DNA from: Mangrovimicrobium sediminis
GTDB lineage: Bacteria > Pseudomonadota > Gammaproteobacteria > Pseudomonadales > Halieaceae
Reading direction: 5' to 3'
Length of the DNA stretch: 64,000 bases
Assembly (NCBI RefSeq): GCF_004745945.1
Contig: NZ_SRLE01000004.1
Location: 1 to 64,000, forward strand
Shown here: in pieces, positions 15,081 to 22,827 of the stretch
How the letters are laid out: every line of letters begins with the position of its first letter
How positions within the stretch are numbered: the stretch's first letter is position 1
Made by a program: the position numbers and the translations under genes
The notes under the pieces: model-generated
Told to the model about the DNA's origin: nothing
The model's database searches: none
The model's input: the letters and a program-made list of their open reading frames with translations, nothing else

Positions 15081-15112
15081 GGGCGGTTTTCCACTTGCCG
15101 CCCGTTCTTTTT
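15081..15112 (+). terminator. Terminator-like hairpin between nifB and fdxN
   Basis: The stem GGGCGG (15081-15086) pairs with CCGCCC (15098-15103) and is followed by GTTCTTTTT. This resembles an intrinsic terminator. Since fdxN has no obvious promoter of its own, it probably acts as partial attenuation within the operon. Confidence 0.55.
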
Positions 15113-15174
15113 CGCACCACGCCAATGTAATACCGCGGCGCCCGTAACCCGGGCCCGCCATGCCGGAGGACGCC

Positions 15175-15453
15175 ATGTCACTGTCGATCGTTGATTCCTG
15201 TGTAAACTGCTGGGCCTGCTACGACGTGTGTCCCAGTGACGCCATCTACCAGTCCGCGCCGCACTTCCTGATCGATGCGAAGAAGTGCACCGAGTGCGAG
15301 GGCGACTACGCCCACCCGCAGTGCGCCACCATCTGCCCGATCGAGGAGGCAATCCTCGACGCCGGCGGGGTGGCCATGAACCCGCCCGGTTCGCTCACCG
15401 GCATCCCGCCGGAAAAAATGGCCGAGGCCATGCTCGAGTTCCAGTCGCGGTAA
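15175..15453 (+). CDS. fdxN: FdxN-type 2[4Fe-4S] ferredoxin
   Basis: A 92-aa bacterial-type ferredoxin. The first cluster motif is CVNCWACYDVCP. The second is spread as CTEC followed by the longer CATICP stretch, the pattern of nif-linked FdxN. The ATG at 15175 follows GGAGG at 5 bp; the in-frame ATG at 15160 overlaps the ribosome site. It sits directly downstream of nifB, and in A. vinelandii FdxN supports NifB-co synthesis as an electron donor. Confidence 0.92.
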   Translation: MSLSIVDSCVNCWACYDVCPSDAIYQSAPHFLIDAKKCTECEGDYAHPQCATICPIEEAILDAGGVAMNPPGSLTGIPPEKMAEAMLEFQSR

Positions 15454-15460
15454 GCCGTTC

Positions 15461-15883
15461 ATGGGACCGACCATCGCGTTCTTCGAAAAGCCCGGCTGCA
15501 AGACCAACCGCCGCCAGCAGGCGCTGCTGCGCGCCGCGGGTTACGAGCCGTTGCAGCTGAACCTGCTGACCCATCCCTGGCAGGTGGAGGAGCTGCGCAG
15601 CTACCTGGCCAGCCTGCCGGTAACGCAGTGGTTTAACACCGCGGCGCCCGCCGTGCGCGACGGCGAGATCGACCCTGCAGGACTGGATGCGGACACGGCC
15701 CTGGCCATGCTGCTCGCCGAGCCGCTGCTGATTCGCCGGCCGCTGCTGGAATTCGAGGGGCGGCGTATGGCCGGGTTCGACGAGCAGCGCCTCGAGGGCA
15801 TTCTCGGCATCCGCCTCGCCGCCGGCGACAGCGCGGTCGAGGCCTGTTCGCGCCGCGACCCGGCGACGGCGGTCTGCCCATGA
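15461..15883 (+). CDS. nifO: NifO, ArsC/thioredoxin-fold nitrogenase-associated protein
   Basis: A 140-aa protein of the ArsC/Spx-like family (nitrogenase-associated subgroup). The N-terminal IAFFEKPGCKTN has the single active-site-type Cys of the family. VTQWFNTAAPAVRDGEIDP and LLIRRPLLEFEGRRMAGFDE match the fold. Placement between fdxN and nifQ is the same as in A. vinelandii, where NifO affects molybdate use for nitrogenase. Its stop overlaps the nifQ start (ATGA). Confidence 0.88.
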   Translation: MGPTIAFFEKPGCKTNRRQQALLRAAGYEPLQLNLLTHPWQVEELRSYLASLPVTQWFNTAAPAVRDGEIDPAGLDADTALAMLLAEPLLIRRPLLEFEGRRMAGFDEQRLEGILGIRLAAGDSAVEACSRRDPATAVCP

Positions 15884-16458
15884 CTGCGCAGGTACCGGCG
15901 CGCGCCGCACCGGCGCCGAACCACCAGGCCCGCCTGCTCGCCGAACTGCTGCACGCGCAACGCGCCGGGCGCGGCGCGCTGCCCAATTTCCTCGGCCTGC
16001 AGCCGCTGGTGTTCCTGTGGTTGGTGGAAAGCGAACTGCAGCACGCCGAGCGCGCTGCGGCGCTCTCGCCGGGTCCCGAGAGCCCTGCCTGGGAGCGCGG
16101 CCAGCTGCGCCAGGAACTGCTGGAGATGCGCCGGGACGAGTGGCAGGACCTGCGCGAACTGCTGCTCGCGCACCGCGCGGGCGAGCATCCCCTGGAAGTG
16201 GCCATGGCGGACATCGTCGCCGCCGGCTGCCTCGGCGGCGAGCACCTGTGGCGCGACCTGGGCCTGCCTTCGCGCGCTGTATTGGGCGAGTTGATGCAGT
16301 TGTTCTTTCCCGCCCTGGCAACAAAGAACAGCGCCGACATGAAGTGGAAAAAGTTTTTTTACAAGCAGTTGTGCGAACAGGAGGGCGGTTACGTGTGCCG
16401 TGCCCCGAGCTGCGAGGAATGCGCCGCCTACGACGACTGCTTCGGCCCCGAGCTTTAG
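15880..16458 (+). CDS. nifQ: NifQ, Fe-S protein delivering molybdenum to FeMo-co
   Basis: A 192-aa protein that carries a Mo-Fe-S cluster and supplies molybdenum to NifEN/NifH. The C-terminal signature C-x4-C-x2-C-x5-C is present (CRAPSCEECAAYDDC, near residues 171-187), and MKWKKFFYKQLCE just upstream is typical. The ATG overlaps the end of nifO by 4 bp. Confidence 0.93.
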   Translation: MTAQVPARAAPAPNHQARLLAELLHAQRAGRGALPNFLGLQPLVFLWLVESELQHAERAAALSPGPESPAWERGQLRQELLEMRRDEWQDLRELLLAHRAGEHPLEVAMADIVAAGCLGGEHLWRDLGLPSRAVLGELMQLFFPALATKNSADMKWKKFFYKQLCEQEGGYVCRAPSCEECAAYDDCFGPEL

Positions 16459-16506
16459 TTCAGATGCCGGCCCTCACCGGGGTCCGGTCAGACAGGAGAT
16501 GACGCC

Positions 16507-16836
16507 ATGAACAAACCGTCCACCGAAGAAATCATCCGCCGCCAGATCGCCGACAACCCGGTGATCATCTACATGAAAGGCTCGCCCGAGGCGCCCGAGT
16601 GCGGCTTTTCCGCCAAGGCGATTGCCGCGCTGAACACCACCAGCGCCGATCTCGCCTTCGTCAATGTGCTGCAGGCACCGTTCATCCGCGAGCGCCTGCC
16701 CAAGGTGTCCGGCTGGCCGACCTTTCCGCAGCTGTTCGTCAACGGCGAGTTGATCGGCGGCAGCGACATCATCTGCGAGATGATCGACAGCGGCGAGCTG
16801 CAGCCCCTGCTGCAGCAGGCCACTGCGGCGGCCTGA
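16507..16836 (+). CDS. Monothiol glutaredoxin (nif-linked, Grx4/Grx5 type)
   Basis: A 109-aa monothiol glutaredoxin with the CGFS active site (PECGFSAKA, Cys about residue 32), the cis-Pro region GWPTFPQLF and the glutathione-binding GGSDI motif. Such proteins carry [2Fe-2S] clusters with glutathione and hand them to apo-proteins. A. vinelandii has grx5nif at the same place after nifQ. The next gene is a BolA homologue, the usual partner of CGFS glutaredoxins. Confidence 0.93.
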   Translation: MNKPSTEEIIRRQIADNPVIIYMKGSPEAPECGFSAKAIAALNTTSADLAFVNVLQAPFIRERLPKVSGWPTFPQLFVNGELIGGSDIICEMIDSGELQPLLQQATAAA

Positions 16837-16846
16837 GGGTAGCGGC

Positions 16847-17122
16847 ATGGCAATGCAACGCGAAGAGGTGATCGCGCGCATCGAGGCGGCGGTGCCGCAG
16901 GCGCAGGAGATCAAGGTCGAGGGCGCCGATTGCGACTTTACCGCGGTGGTGTTGAGCGAGGGCTTTGCCGGCGTCAGCCCGGTCAAGCGCCAGCAGCAGG
17001 TGCTGGCTGCGTTTGCCGACGTGATCGCCAGTGGCGAACTGCACGCGCTGTCGGTGCGCGCCCTCACGCCCGAGGAGTGGCAGAAGAAACAGGCCCAGTC
17101 CCTGACCCAGCTCGCGCTTTAG
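16847..17122 (+). CDS. BolA/IbaG family protein
   Basis: A 91-aa BolA-like protein with the KRQQQVLAAFADVIASGELHALS helix-strand region of the family. BolA proteins form [2Fe-2S]-bridged heterodimers with CGFS glutaredoxins. Pairing with the glutaredoxin 10 bp upstream makes a nif-dedicated Fe-S transfer or iron-sensing pair likely. The ATG at 16847 follows GAGGGTAG; a second ATG two codons later is possible. Confidence 0.88.
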   Translation: MAMQREEVIARIEAAVPQAQEIKVEGADCDFTAVVLSEGFAGVSPVKRQQQVLAAFADVIASGELHALSVRALTPEEWQKKQAQSLTQLAL

Positions 17123-17212
17123 CGCGAGCGCAGTGAATTCGTCGCGTTTGCGCTGCGCTTGCGGCGTGGGCGCAACGCGCCAGGCGCGCACGTTTATCAA
17201 GGAGGTAAGCAC

Positions 17213-17938
17213 ATGGTCGACGTCAGCAATCTCAGCCGCGAGGCGGCGCTGCGTATCGCGCTGGCGGCGCGGGTCCTGCCGGATATCGGCGTGTCCAAGC
17301 TGCTCGACATCCTGCACCGGCGCATCCACGGCGAGCTCAGCGAGGAGAGCCTGAAAACCATCACCGTCACCGACCTGAAGACCGGCTTTGCCAGCGTCGA
17401 CGGCGAGGAGGACGGCGAGGACATCGGCATCGGCCTGCCGGCCCTGAAGGAGGCGGTGCGTATTCTCTGGGGCGAGCAGGACGAGGAGGACCTGCCGGAG
17501 CCGGGCAGCTACGACACGCCGCTGGCAGGCGCCGTGCGCGTGGCGATCTCCTCCAACAGCGGCGAGTCGCTCAACGGGCATTTCGGCTCCTGCCTGCGCT
17601 ATCTGGTCTACGACGTCTCGACCACCGACTACCGACTGGTGGATGTGCGCTCCGCTATCGAGGCCGACTTTTCCGACGATCGCAACGGCTTTCGCGCCGA
17701 CCTCATCCGCGACTGCCAGGTGCTCTACGTGGTCTCCGTCGGCGGCCCGGCCGCGGCCAAGGTGATCCGCGCCGGCGTCTACCCGATCAAGCAGATCGAT
17801 GGCGGTGAAGCGGGCGAGATCATCGCCGGCTTGCAACAGGTCATGGCCGGCAAGCCGCCGCCCTGGCTGGCCAAGATCCTCGGCGTCGACGCACAGGAGC
17901 GGGTGCGCTTCACCCGCAGCGAGGCGGACGTCGCCTGA
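17213..17938 (+). CDS. NafY-like FeMo-co-binding protein (paralogue 1)
   Basis: A 241-aa two-domain protein matching the length of NafY (gamma protein). The N-terminal helical domain starts MVDVSNLSREAALRIALAARVLPDIG. A C-terminal NifX/NafY cofactor-binding domain from about residue 105 has the histidine segment NGHFGSCLRYLVYDVS. The conserved end is GKPPPWLAKILG. A strong AAGGAGGTAAGC site sets the start at 17213. A paralogue (31238-31939) follows nifT. It probably carries FeMo-co or NifB-co or stabilises apo-dinitrogenase. Confidence 0.88.
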   Translation: MVDVSNLSREAALRIALAARVLPDIGVSKLLDILHRRIHGELSEESLKTITVTDLKTGFASVDGEEDGEDIGIGLPALKEAVRILWGEQDEEDLPEPGSYDTPLAGAVRVAISSNSGESLNGHFGSCLRYLVYDVSTTDYRLVDVRSAIEADFSDDRNGFRADLIRDCQVLYVVSVGGPAAAKVIRAGVYPIKQIDGGEAGEIIAGLQQVMAGKPPPWLAKILGVDAQERVRFTRSEADVA

Positions 17939-17944
17939 GCGTCG

Positions 17945-18898
17945 CTACTGGGCGAACTCGAACGGGTCGCAGAAAATGTCGCTGTGGTGCGCGCCCTGCA
18001 TGAAACTCTGGTATTGCAGGTGAGCGACCAGCGCCGGGGTGCCGCACAGGTAGACCAGGTGCCCGCGCAGGCTGGGGTGGTTGTGGGCCAGCAATTGCGT
18101 GATGTCCGCTTGCAGCGCACCGTCCAGCTGTGCCGCCTGCCGGCGCACCACCGGGATGATGTTCAAGCGGCCGGCATCGTCGTCCAGCGCCCGCAGTTCC
18201 CGCAAAAGATACAGTTGCCCGGGTTCCCCGGCACAGGCGTACAGGGTGATCTCGCCGTGGTGGCCGTCCGCCAGCGCCTGTTTCAATACGCCGTACACCG
18301 GTGACAGGCCGGTGCCGATTCCGACCAGGACCAATGGCTGTCCCGGCATCGCCGGGCTGTAATAGCAGTCTCCGCGGGGCAGGCTGATCGCGCATTCCTC
18401 ACCGACCTGCAGCTGGTGTTCCACCCAGCCGCTGATCTGCCCGCCGCGGCGGCGCATGTGCAATTCGATGCAACCTTCCGCGGGCAGGCTGGCGATGGAG
18501 TAGACCCGCCCGCGCTTGGTGTTGCGCCACAGGGTCAGGTACTGGCCGGCGCGCCAGTCGACCTCGGCCTCCAGCCTGACCCGCAGCACCCGCGAATCCA
18601 GCACGTGTTTTTCCACCAGCGTGGCGTGGCGGCGGCTGTGGGTGTCGAGCAGTTCGATCTCGATGTCATCCCGCGGGCGGTACTGGCAGGTGAGGAAATA
18701 GTTGAGGGCGCGCTGGCGCTCATTCAGGCCGCGCTGGGCGCGGGCTGTGAGTTCGCCCTGCTTGAGCTGCGCCAGGCAGCTCTGGCAGTGACCGGTGCGG
18801 CAACTGCTCGGTATCTCGATACCGGCGCGCTCGAGGCTGTGAAGGACGTCGTCGTCGCCACAGGCAATGCGACGCTCCTGGCAGGTTATGACAGGCAT
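17945..18898 (-). CDS. [2Fe-2S]/FAD NAD(P)H reductase
   Basis: A 317-aa flavoprotein reductase. The N-terminal 90 residues form a plant-type [2Fe-2S] ferredoxin domain with CRTGHCQSC plus a fourth Cys in LTCQYRP. A ferredoxin-NADP reductase module follows: flavin site RVYSIASL and nucleotide site GIGTGLSPVYG. The architecture is that of oxygenase reductases and CDP-6-deoxyglucoseen reductase. No oxygenase component is nearby, so in this island it may move electrons between NAD(P)H and an Fe-S partner. It is convergent with the NafY-like gene, 6 bp apart. Confidence 0.85.
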   Translation of the reverse strand: MPVITCQERRIACGDDDVLHSLERAGIEIPSSCRTGHCQSCLAQLKQGELTARAQRGLNERQRALNYFLTCQYRPRDDIEIELLDTHSRRHATLVEKHVLDSRVLRVRLEAEVDWRAGQYLTLWRNTKRGRVYSIASLPAEGCIELHMRRRGGQISGWVEHQLQVGEECAISLPRGDCYYSPAMPGQPLVLVGIGTGLSPVYGVLKQALADGHHGEITLYACAGEPGQLYLLRELRALDDDAGRLNIIPVVRRQAAQLDGALQADITQLLAHNHPSLRGHLVYLCGTPALVAHLQYQSFMQGAHHSDIFCDPFEFAQ

Positions 18899-18942
18899 CT
18901 CACTGACTTCGCTGTGTGGCTTCGCTACGGGCGGGCGATGTG

Positions 18943-18966
18943 ACTGCGCGCAGGCAAACGCGCAGT
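18943..18966. other. Hairpin upstream of the flavin reductase gene
   Basis: Inverted repeat ACTGCGCG (18943-18950) / CGCGCAGT (18959-18966), an 8-bp perfect stem. It lies in the 116-bp spacer between the DUF2750-like gene and the reductase gene. It may process or attenuate the shared transcript. Confidence 0.45.
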
Positions 18967-19014
18967 GTTTAGATTACGCATGCACGGTCGGGCTGTAAAT
19001 ACTTGCGTGCGTGT

Positions 19015-19416
19015 TCATGCGTCCAGCCTGTATTCGCCGGCGTCAAACATGCCGGTGAGAATGTCGTAGAGCCGTTCCGGTGAGACCAGGCAGCCCTCGC
19101 TGTGCGCCGAGGGCAGCACCCTGAGCATGGCGTTGTCCTCAATCAGCGCGGTGAGTGTCTGGTAGACGAAGTCCTCGAGGGATTCCGCCAGCGGCGTGTA
19201 ACCCTTGACCGTGTTGGCCTCCTCGGCGAGCTGGCGGTAAGGCCACACGGGCATGATCCACTGTTCGCCGGCCTCCTGCATGAGCCATTCGCAGCCGTCG
19301 TCCAGCCCCCACACTTCCTCGGTCTCGAAGACCCGGGTGAGGAAGTACTCGAGCAGATCGGCCTCGCTCATGTCCTGCAGGGCGGCGTATTCCTGGGGGT
19401 AGGGCGCGTAGCGCAT
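19015..19416 (-). CDS. DUF2750-like protein
   Basis: A 133-aa soluble acidic protein. The pattern VWGLDDG...WLMQEAGEQWIMPVWPYRQLAEEA fits the DUF2750 family, whose role is unknown. It lies 21 bp after the ABM-fold gene and is probably co-transcribed with it from the sigma-54-like promoter at 19836. A nitrogen-fixation role is suggested only by this position. Confidence 0.6.
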   Translation of the reverse strand: MRYAPYPQEYAALQDMSEADLLEYFLTRVFETEEVWGLDDGCEWLMQEAGEQWIMPVWPYRQLAEEANTVKGYTPLAESLEDFVYQTLTALIEDNAMLRVLPSAHSEGCLVSPERLYDILTGMFDAGEYRLDA

Positions 19417-19437
19417 GGTCTGTCTCTCCCTGTCGGC

Positions 19438-19740
19438 CTAGGCGACGGCCTCGAAGCCTTCGAACTGCGGCGGCCCGAGGTAGATGTCGCGGCTGCTGCC
19501 GGCGCCCGCGTGGGCCTTGCGAAAGGCCTCGGAGCGCGTCCACTCGGAAAACGCCTCGGCGGAGTCCCAGGTGGAGTGAGAGGCGAACAGGGTGCACTCC
19601 TCGCTGCTCGGACCCTGCAGCAAATGAAACTCGCGAAACCCCGGGACCTCCTCGAGGAAGGTCTCGCGGTTTTTCCAGATGTCGATGAAATCCTGTTCCC
19701 GTCCCGGAGCGATGCGGAAGCGGTTCATGGCGATGTACAT
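19438..19740 (-). CDS. Antibiotic-biosynthesis-monooxygenase (ABM) fold protein
   Basis: A 100-aa ferredoxin-like ABM/HmoA-type protein: MNRFRIAPGREQDFIDIW at the start, VPGFREFHLLQGP and STWDSAEAFSEWTRSEAF in the middle. The family includes heme-degrading and quinol monooxygenases. It is the first gene of a minus-strand group, about 95 bp downstream of a GG-N10-GC element. The substrate is not evident. Confidence 0.75.
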   Translation of the reverse strand: MYIAMNRFRIAPGREQDFIDIWKNRETFLEEVPGFREFHLLQGPSSEECTLFASHSTWDSAEAFSEWTRSEAFRKAHAGAGSSRDIYLGPPQFEGFEAVA

Positions 19741-19835
19741 GGTCGGGCGTCTCCTCGGCGCTGCTGCTGTCGTTGCCGCCCGCGCATGTTACGGCCGGCA
19801 GGTGACTGCTGTGTGGCAGATTCTGTTTTTCGTTC

Positions 19836-19851
19836 TGCAATTTTCAGTCCA
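19836..19851 (-). promoter_or_regulatory. Candidate sigma-54 promoter for the ABM/DUF2750 genes
   Basis: On the minus strand TGGACTGAAAATTGCA has GG-N10-GC and a good TTGCA -12 element. The -24 part is weaker. The NifA site at 19984-19999 is about 133 bp upstream. Confidence 0.55.
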
Positions 19852-19983
19852 CTTTCTTGCCGGCTTTGCAGCACGTGGACAGGGCGCCGCAGTATGCCGG
19901 CAAACGGCGCCTGTAGCACCTGTGGCGCACGCCGGCTTTGTGGCATTTGCGCCAAAAGCGTCGTCTGCCGCCCCCGCGGGGAA

Positions 19984-19999
19984 TGTCGTTACCCCGACA
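19984..19999. promoter_or_regulatory. NifA site in the 19741-20186 intergenic region
   Basis: TGTCGTTACCCCGACA is TGT-N10-ACA with extended TGTCG/CGACA arms. It lies between two divergent sigma-54-type promoters, about 75 bp before the plus-strand one. The 446-bp gap holds no gene. Confidence 0.8.
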
Positions 20000-20072
20000 A
20001 AACGCTGAAAAGAAATTTAAACGCGGCCGGTAACTATCCGATTAATAACGACTTATCGGAGATCGAAAAATT

Positions 20073-20088
20073 GGGCATGGAGATTGCC
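20073..20088 (+). promoter_or_regulatory. Sigma-54 promoter of the 20187-24315 operon
   Basis: GGGCATGGAGATTGCC contains GG-N10-GC with the TTGC -12 core. It lies about 100 bp before the GTG start at 20187. Confidence 0.75.
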
Positions 20089-20186
20089 ATGGATAGCGGT
20101 AGAACCCATTGATCTGCGTGCGGGAGACTCCGGGACCAACGCCCCGGGCAGCCGCGCCACATCGCCGCAGCGCCGAGGAGGCCACC

Positions 20187-20744
20187 GTGAAACTGGATAC
20201 GTACAAAGCCGACAATTTGTTGTTTAACGCCAACTTCTGCGACGCCACCAGCGAGCCGGGCCTCGCTGCCTATCGCGGCGACCTGGTGATCGTCGACGGC
20301 GGCCTGGACGACAAGGGCCACCCCAACCCGCCGCACGAAGTGCTGCGCGGTGCGGTGGTACTGGCCGGCGAGGACATCAAGCTGTTGATCGGCAGCCTCG
20401 ACCAGATCGAGATGCTGCCCACCTTGCTCGAGCGTTTCGGCGCCGACCTGGCGGCGGACGCCAGCGTGATGCTGTTCGTGGTCAACGCCAGCGAGCGCGC
20501 CCAGTTCGATTACGAGGGTCGCGTGTTTACCATCATCCCCCTGGTCCAGGGCGTGTGCTGGAACGAGGCTATCGACGAACTAGCCCTGGAAAAGAGCGAC
20601 TTCAAGGGCCAGACCCCGGCGGACAAGGTCGCCACCCTCTACGGCGAGATGAAGTCCTACCGCGCCAAGGGTGCAGTGAAATCCATGGACGAGCTGCTGG
20701 CCGCCACCACCAGCCAGGTGCGTGAGGCCTGGGGCGCGGTCTGA
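20187..20744 (+). CDS. Hypothetical protein, first gene of a NifA-type operon
   Basis: A 185-aa soluble protein I do not recognise. GTG start at 20187 after GAGGAGG. It starts VKLDTYKADNLLFNANFCDA and has a VIVDGGLDDKGHPNPPHEVL loop, a hydrophobic MLFVVNASERAQFDY strand and a C-terminal helix region with MKSYRAKGAVKSMDELLA. There are only two cysteines, no metal motif, no signal peptide and no membrane segment. It heads an operon with a NifZ-like gene and a SagB-type flavoenzyme, behind a sigma-54 promoter with a NifA site, so it is expected to be made during nitrogen fixation. Confidence 0.8.
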   Translation: MKLDTYKADNLLFNANFCDATSEPGLAAYRGDLVIVDGGLDDKGHPNPPHEVLRGAVVLAGEDIKLLIGSLDQIEMLPTLLERFGADLAADASVMLFVVNASERAQFDYEGRVFTIIPLVQGVCWNEAIDELALEKSDFKGQTPADKVATLYGEMKSYRAKGAVKSMDELLAATTSQVREAWGAV

Positions 20745-20761
20745 GCGTCGCGCTAGCCCCA

Positions 20762-20829
20762 GCGCTGCAGCCCACAAAGCGCTGCAGCCGACAAAGCGCT
20801 GCAGCCCATAAAGCGCTGCGGCCCATAAA
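20762..20829. repeat. Four tandem 17-bp repeats
   Basis: Four head-to-tail copies of GCGCTGCAGCCCACAAA with one or two changes per copy. They lie between the 185-aa gene and the NifZ-like gene, inside a presumed transcript. Each copy contains the GCGCTGC palindromic core, so copies could pair with each other in RNA. Confidence 0.85.
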
Positions 20830-20863
20830 AAGCACAGCGTGAAACAACCAGCGGAGGACACAC

Positions 20864-21121
20864 ATGGAACACGCACAACTGCAGCGCGGTGACGCGGTCT
20901 TCGCCACCCGTACCATCGTCAACGACGGCTCCGTGCCGGGCGCCGGGGAGAACGAGGTGTTCGCCACCGCCGGCACCATGGGCATGCTGATCAACACCGG
21001 CTATGTCGAACTGGAGCCGGACACCGAACTGTTCCTGGTCAGCTTCCGCGATGCCGACGGCAATGCAGGTCCCCCCGTGGCCTGCCTGGCGGAGGAGATC
21101 AGCGCCTCGCCGCTGTCGTGA
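20864..21121 (+). CDS. NifZ-like small protein
   Basis: An 85-aa protein with the NifZ fold signature: RGDAVFATRTIVNDGSVPG near the start, then FATAGTMGMLINTGY and a terminal VSFRDADG region. NifZ helps mature the second P-cluster of NifDK in Azotobacter. This copy is short, essentially one NifZ domain. It could be the organism's NifZ or a paralogue, since nifZ usually lies near nifW beyond cysE, outside this window. Its stop overlaps the next start. Confidence 0.75.
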   Translation: MEHAQLQRGDAVFATRTIVNDGSVPGAGENEVFATAGTMGMLINTGYVELEPDTELFLVSFRDADGNAGPPVACLAEEISASPLS

Positions 21122-22812
21122 CATCGCTGGGTGAAAACCTGCCGCGTGTGCCGCGCGACGAATCGCCGCTGCGCGATGTGCGCGAATACCACGCGCTGAG
21201 CAGGCACAGCTTCCAGGCCTATGCCCGCGGCCCGGGTACCATCGACTGGGATCGCCAGCCGGACCCGTTTCGCCGCTTCGACGGGGCGCAGTGCCTGCCG
21301 CTGCCCCTGTGGCAGGGACGTGCCGACGCCGCGTCCGCCTGGTTTGCGGATATTGACGCCAGCGCGGCGCTCGCCCCTGTGCCTGCCAATGTTGAGGGCA
21401 CCGGCGTGGCGCTCGACACGGACAGCCTCGGTGCCTGGCTGGAACACAGCCTGGCACTGTCCGCTTGGAAGCAACACGGCGGTGCGCGCTGGTCGGTGCG
21501 CTGCAACCCGTCGAGCGGCAACCTGCACCCCACCGAGGCCTACCTCGTGTTGTGTGGTGTCGACGGCCTGCGCGACGGGCTCTATCACTACCGCGCGGAC
21601 CTGCACGCGCTGGAACTGCGTTGTGCGTATACCGCGGTGAGCAGCGATGAACCACTGGTGCTGGTCGGCCTGAGCAGCCTGCTGTGGCGCGAGGCCTGGA
21701 AGTACGGCGAGCGCGCCTATCGCTATTGCCAGCTGGATATCGGCCACGCGGTGGCGGCCTTGTCCTACGCTGCGCTGCTCAACCACTGGTCGCTGGCGCC
21801 GCTGGCGGTTGCCGACGACACTCTCGCCAGCCTGCTCGGTACCGACCGTGTGGCGGACTTTATTCCCGGCGAGGAGGAGTGGGCCGATTGCCTGCTGCAG
21901 TTGCGTCCCGCCGCCGACACAGCGCCGCTCGCCGCCATTCCCGCGACACTGGCCGCCGCGGCGGATGCCGGCCAGTGGTACGGCCGTGCGGAAGTGATCG
22001 ACCGCCGGCATTTTTACGAGTGGCCGGTACTGGATGCGGTGGCGCGCAGCGCTGCCCGGCCGGCATCGGCAGCGGGCGAACTCGCGCCGCCGCCAGTCGA
22101 GGAGCGCGCCGCACCGTTGCCCGCCCTGCGCGGTGAAAGTCTATCGGCCCTGGTGCGCCGGCGCCGCTCGGCGCAGGCCTTCGACAGCGCCGCCGAGATG
22201 CCTCGCGAGCACTTCCTGCGGCTGCTCGATCACCTGCTGCCGCGCCCTGGACTGGCGCCGTGGAATGCGCTGCCCGCGGTCACCGGCTCGATTCACTGCG
22301 TGTTGTTCGTGCACCGGGTGGCGGGTCTGGCGCCGGGCCTGTACGCACTGCCGCGCAGCGCCACCGGCGAAGTGTTGATGCGCGAAGAACTGCGCGCAGA
22401 GTTTGCCTGGAGTGCGGTGGCGGATGCGCCGCCGCAGTTGCCGCTGTACCAACTGGTCGGCGCCCGGGCCGAGCGCGCCGCGGCGCGCCTCAGTTGCCAG
22501 CAGGCGATCGCCGCGGACGGCGTGTTCAGCCTGGCCATGCTTGCGGAGTTCGGGGCAGCTATAGAGGACCGCCCCTGGCGCTACCGGGAGTTGTTCTGGG
22601 AGGCGGGCGCACTGGGCCAGGCCCTGTATATCGAGGCGGAAAACGCGGGCCTGTGCGGCACCGGCATCGGCTGTTTCTTCGACGAGCCGGTGCACGAACT
22701 GCTCGGTGTGCGCGGCGACGCCCTGCAGAGCCTCTACCATTTCACGGTGGGCAGGCCGCTGCGCGACAGCCGTATCGTCAGCCTGCCACCCTACAGTGGG
22801 CGCCGATCATGA
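21118..22812 (+). CDS. SagB/nitroreductase-type flavoenzyme with two domains
   Basis: A 564-aa protein made of two nitroreductase-like (FMN) domains. The first half has ALSRHSFQAY and the flavin-contacting SSGNLHPTEAYLV. The second half (from about residue 340) has LVRRRRSAQAFD, AEFGAAIEDRPWRYRELFW and GLCGTGIGCFFDEPVHELLG. This is the SagB/ThcOx-type dehydrogenase layout, whose best-known members oxidise azolines in peptide natural products. No YcaO cyclodehydratase or precursor is nearby. The GTG start overlaps the NifZ-like stop, so the two are coupled. Its role in a nif operon is unknown; a redox step in cofactor or P-cluster maturation is one possibility. Confidence 0.85.
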   Translation: MTSLGENLPRVPRDESPLRDVREYHALSRHSFQAYARGPGTIDWDRQPDPFRRFDGAQCLPLPLWQGRADAASAWFADIDASAALAPVPANVEGTGVALDTDSLGAWLEHSLALSAWKQHGGARWSVRCNPSSGNLHPTEAYLVLCGVDGLRDGLYHYRADLHALELRCAYTAVSSDEPLVLVGLSSLLWREAWKYGERAYRYCQLDIGHAVAALSYAALLNHWSLAPLAVADDTLASLLGTDRVADFIPGEEEWADCLLQLRPAADTAPLAAIPATLAAAADAGQWYGRAEVIDRRHFYEWPVLDAVARSAARPASAAGELAPPPVEERAAPLPALRGESLSALVRRRRSAQAFDSAAEMPREHFLRLLDHLLPRPGLAPWNALPAVTGSIHCVLFVHRVAGLAPGLYALPRSATGEVLMREELRAEFAWSAVADAPPQLPLYQLVGARAERAAARLSCQQAIAADGVFSLAMLAEFGAAIEDRPWRYRELFWEAGALGQALYIEAENAGLCGTGIGCFFDEPVHELLGVRGDALQSLYHFTVGRPLRDSRIVSLPPYSGRRS

Positions 22813-22827
22813 CTCCGGAGAAAGCCA

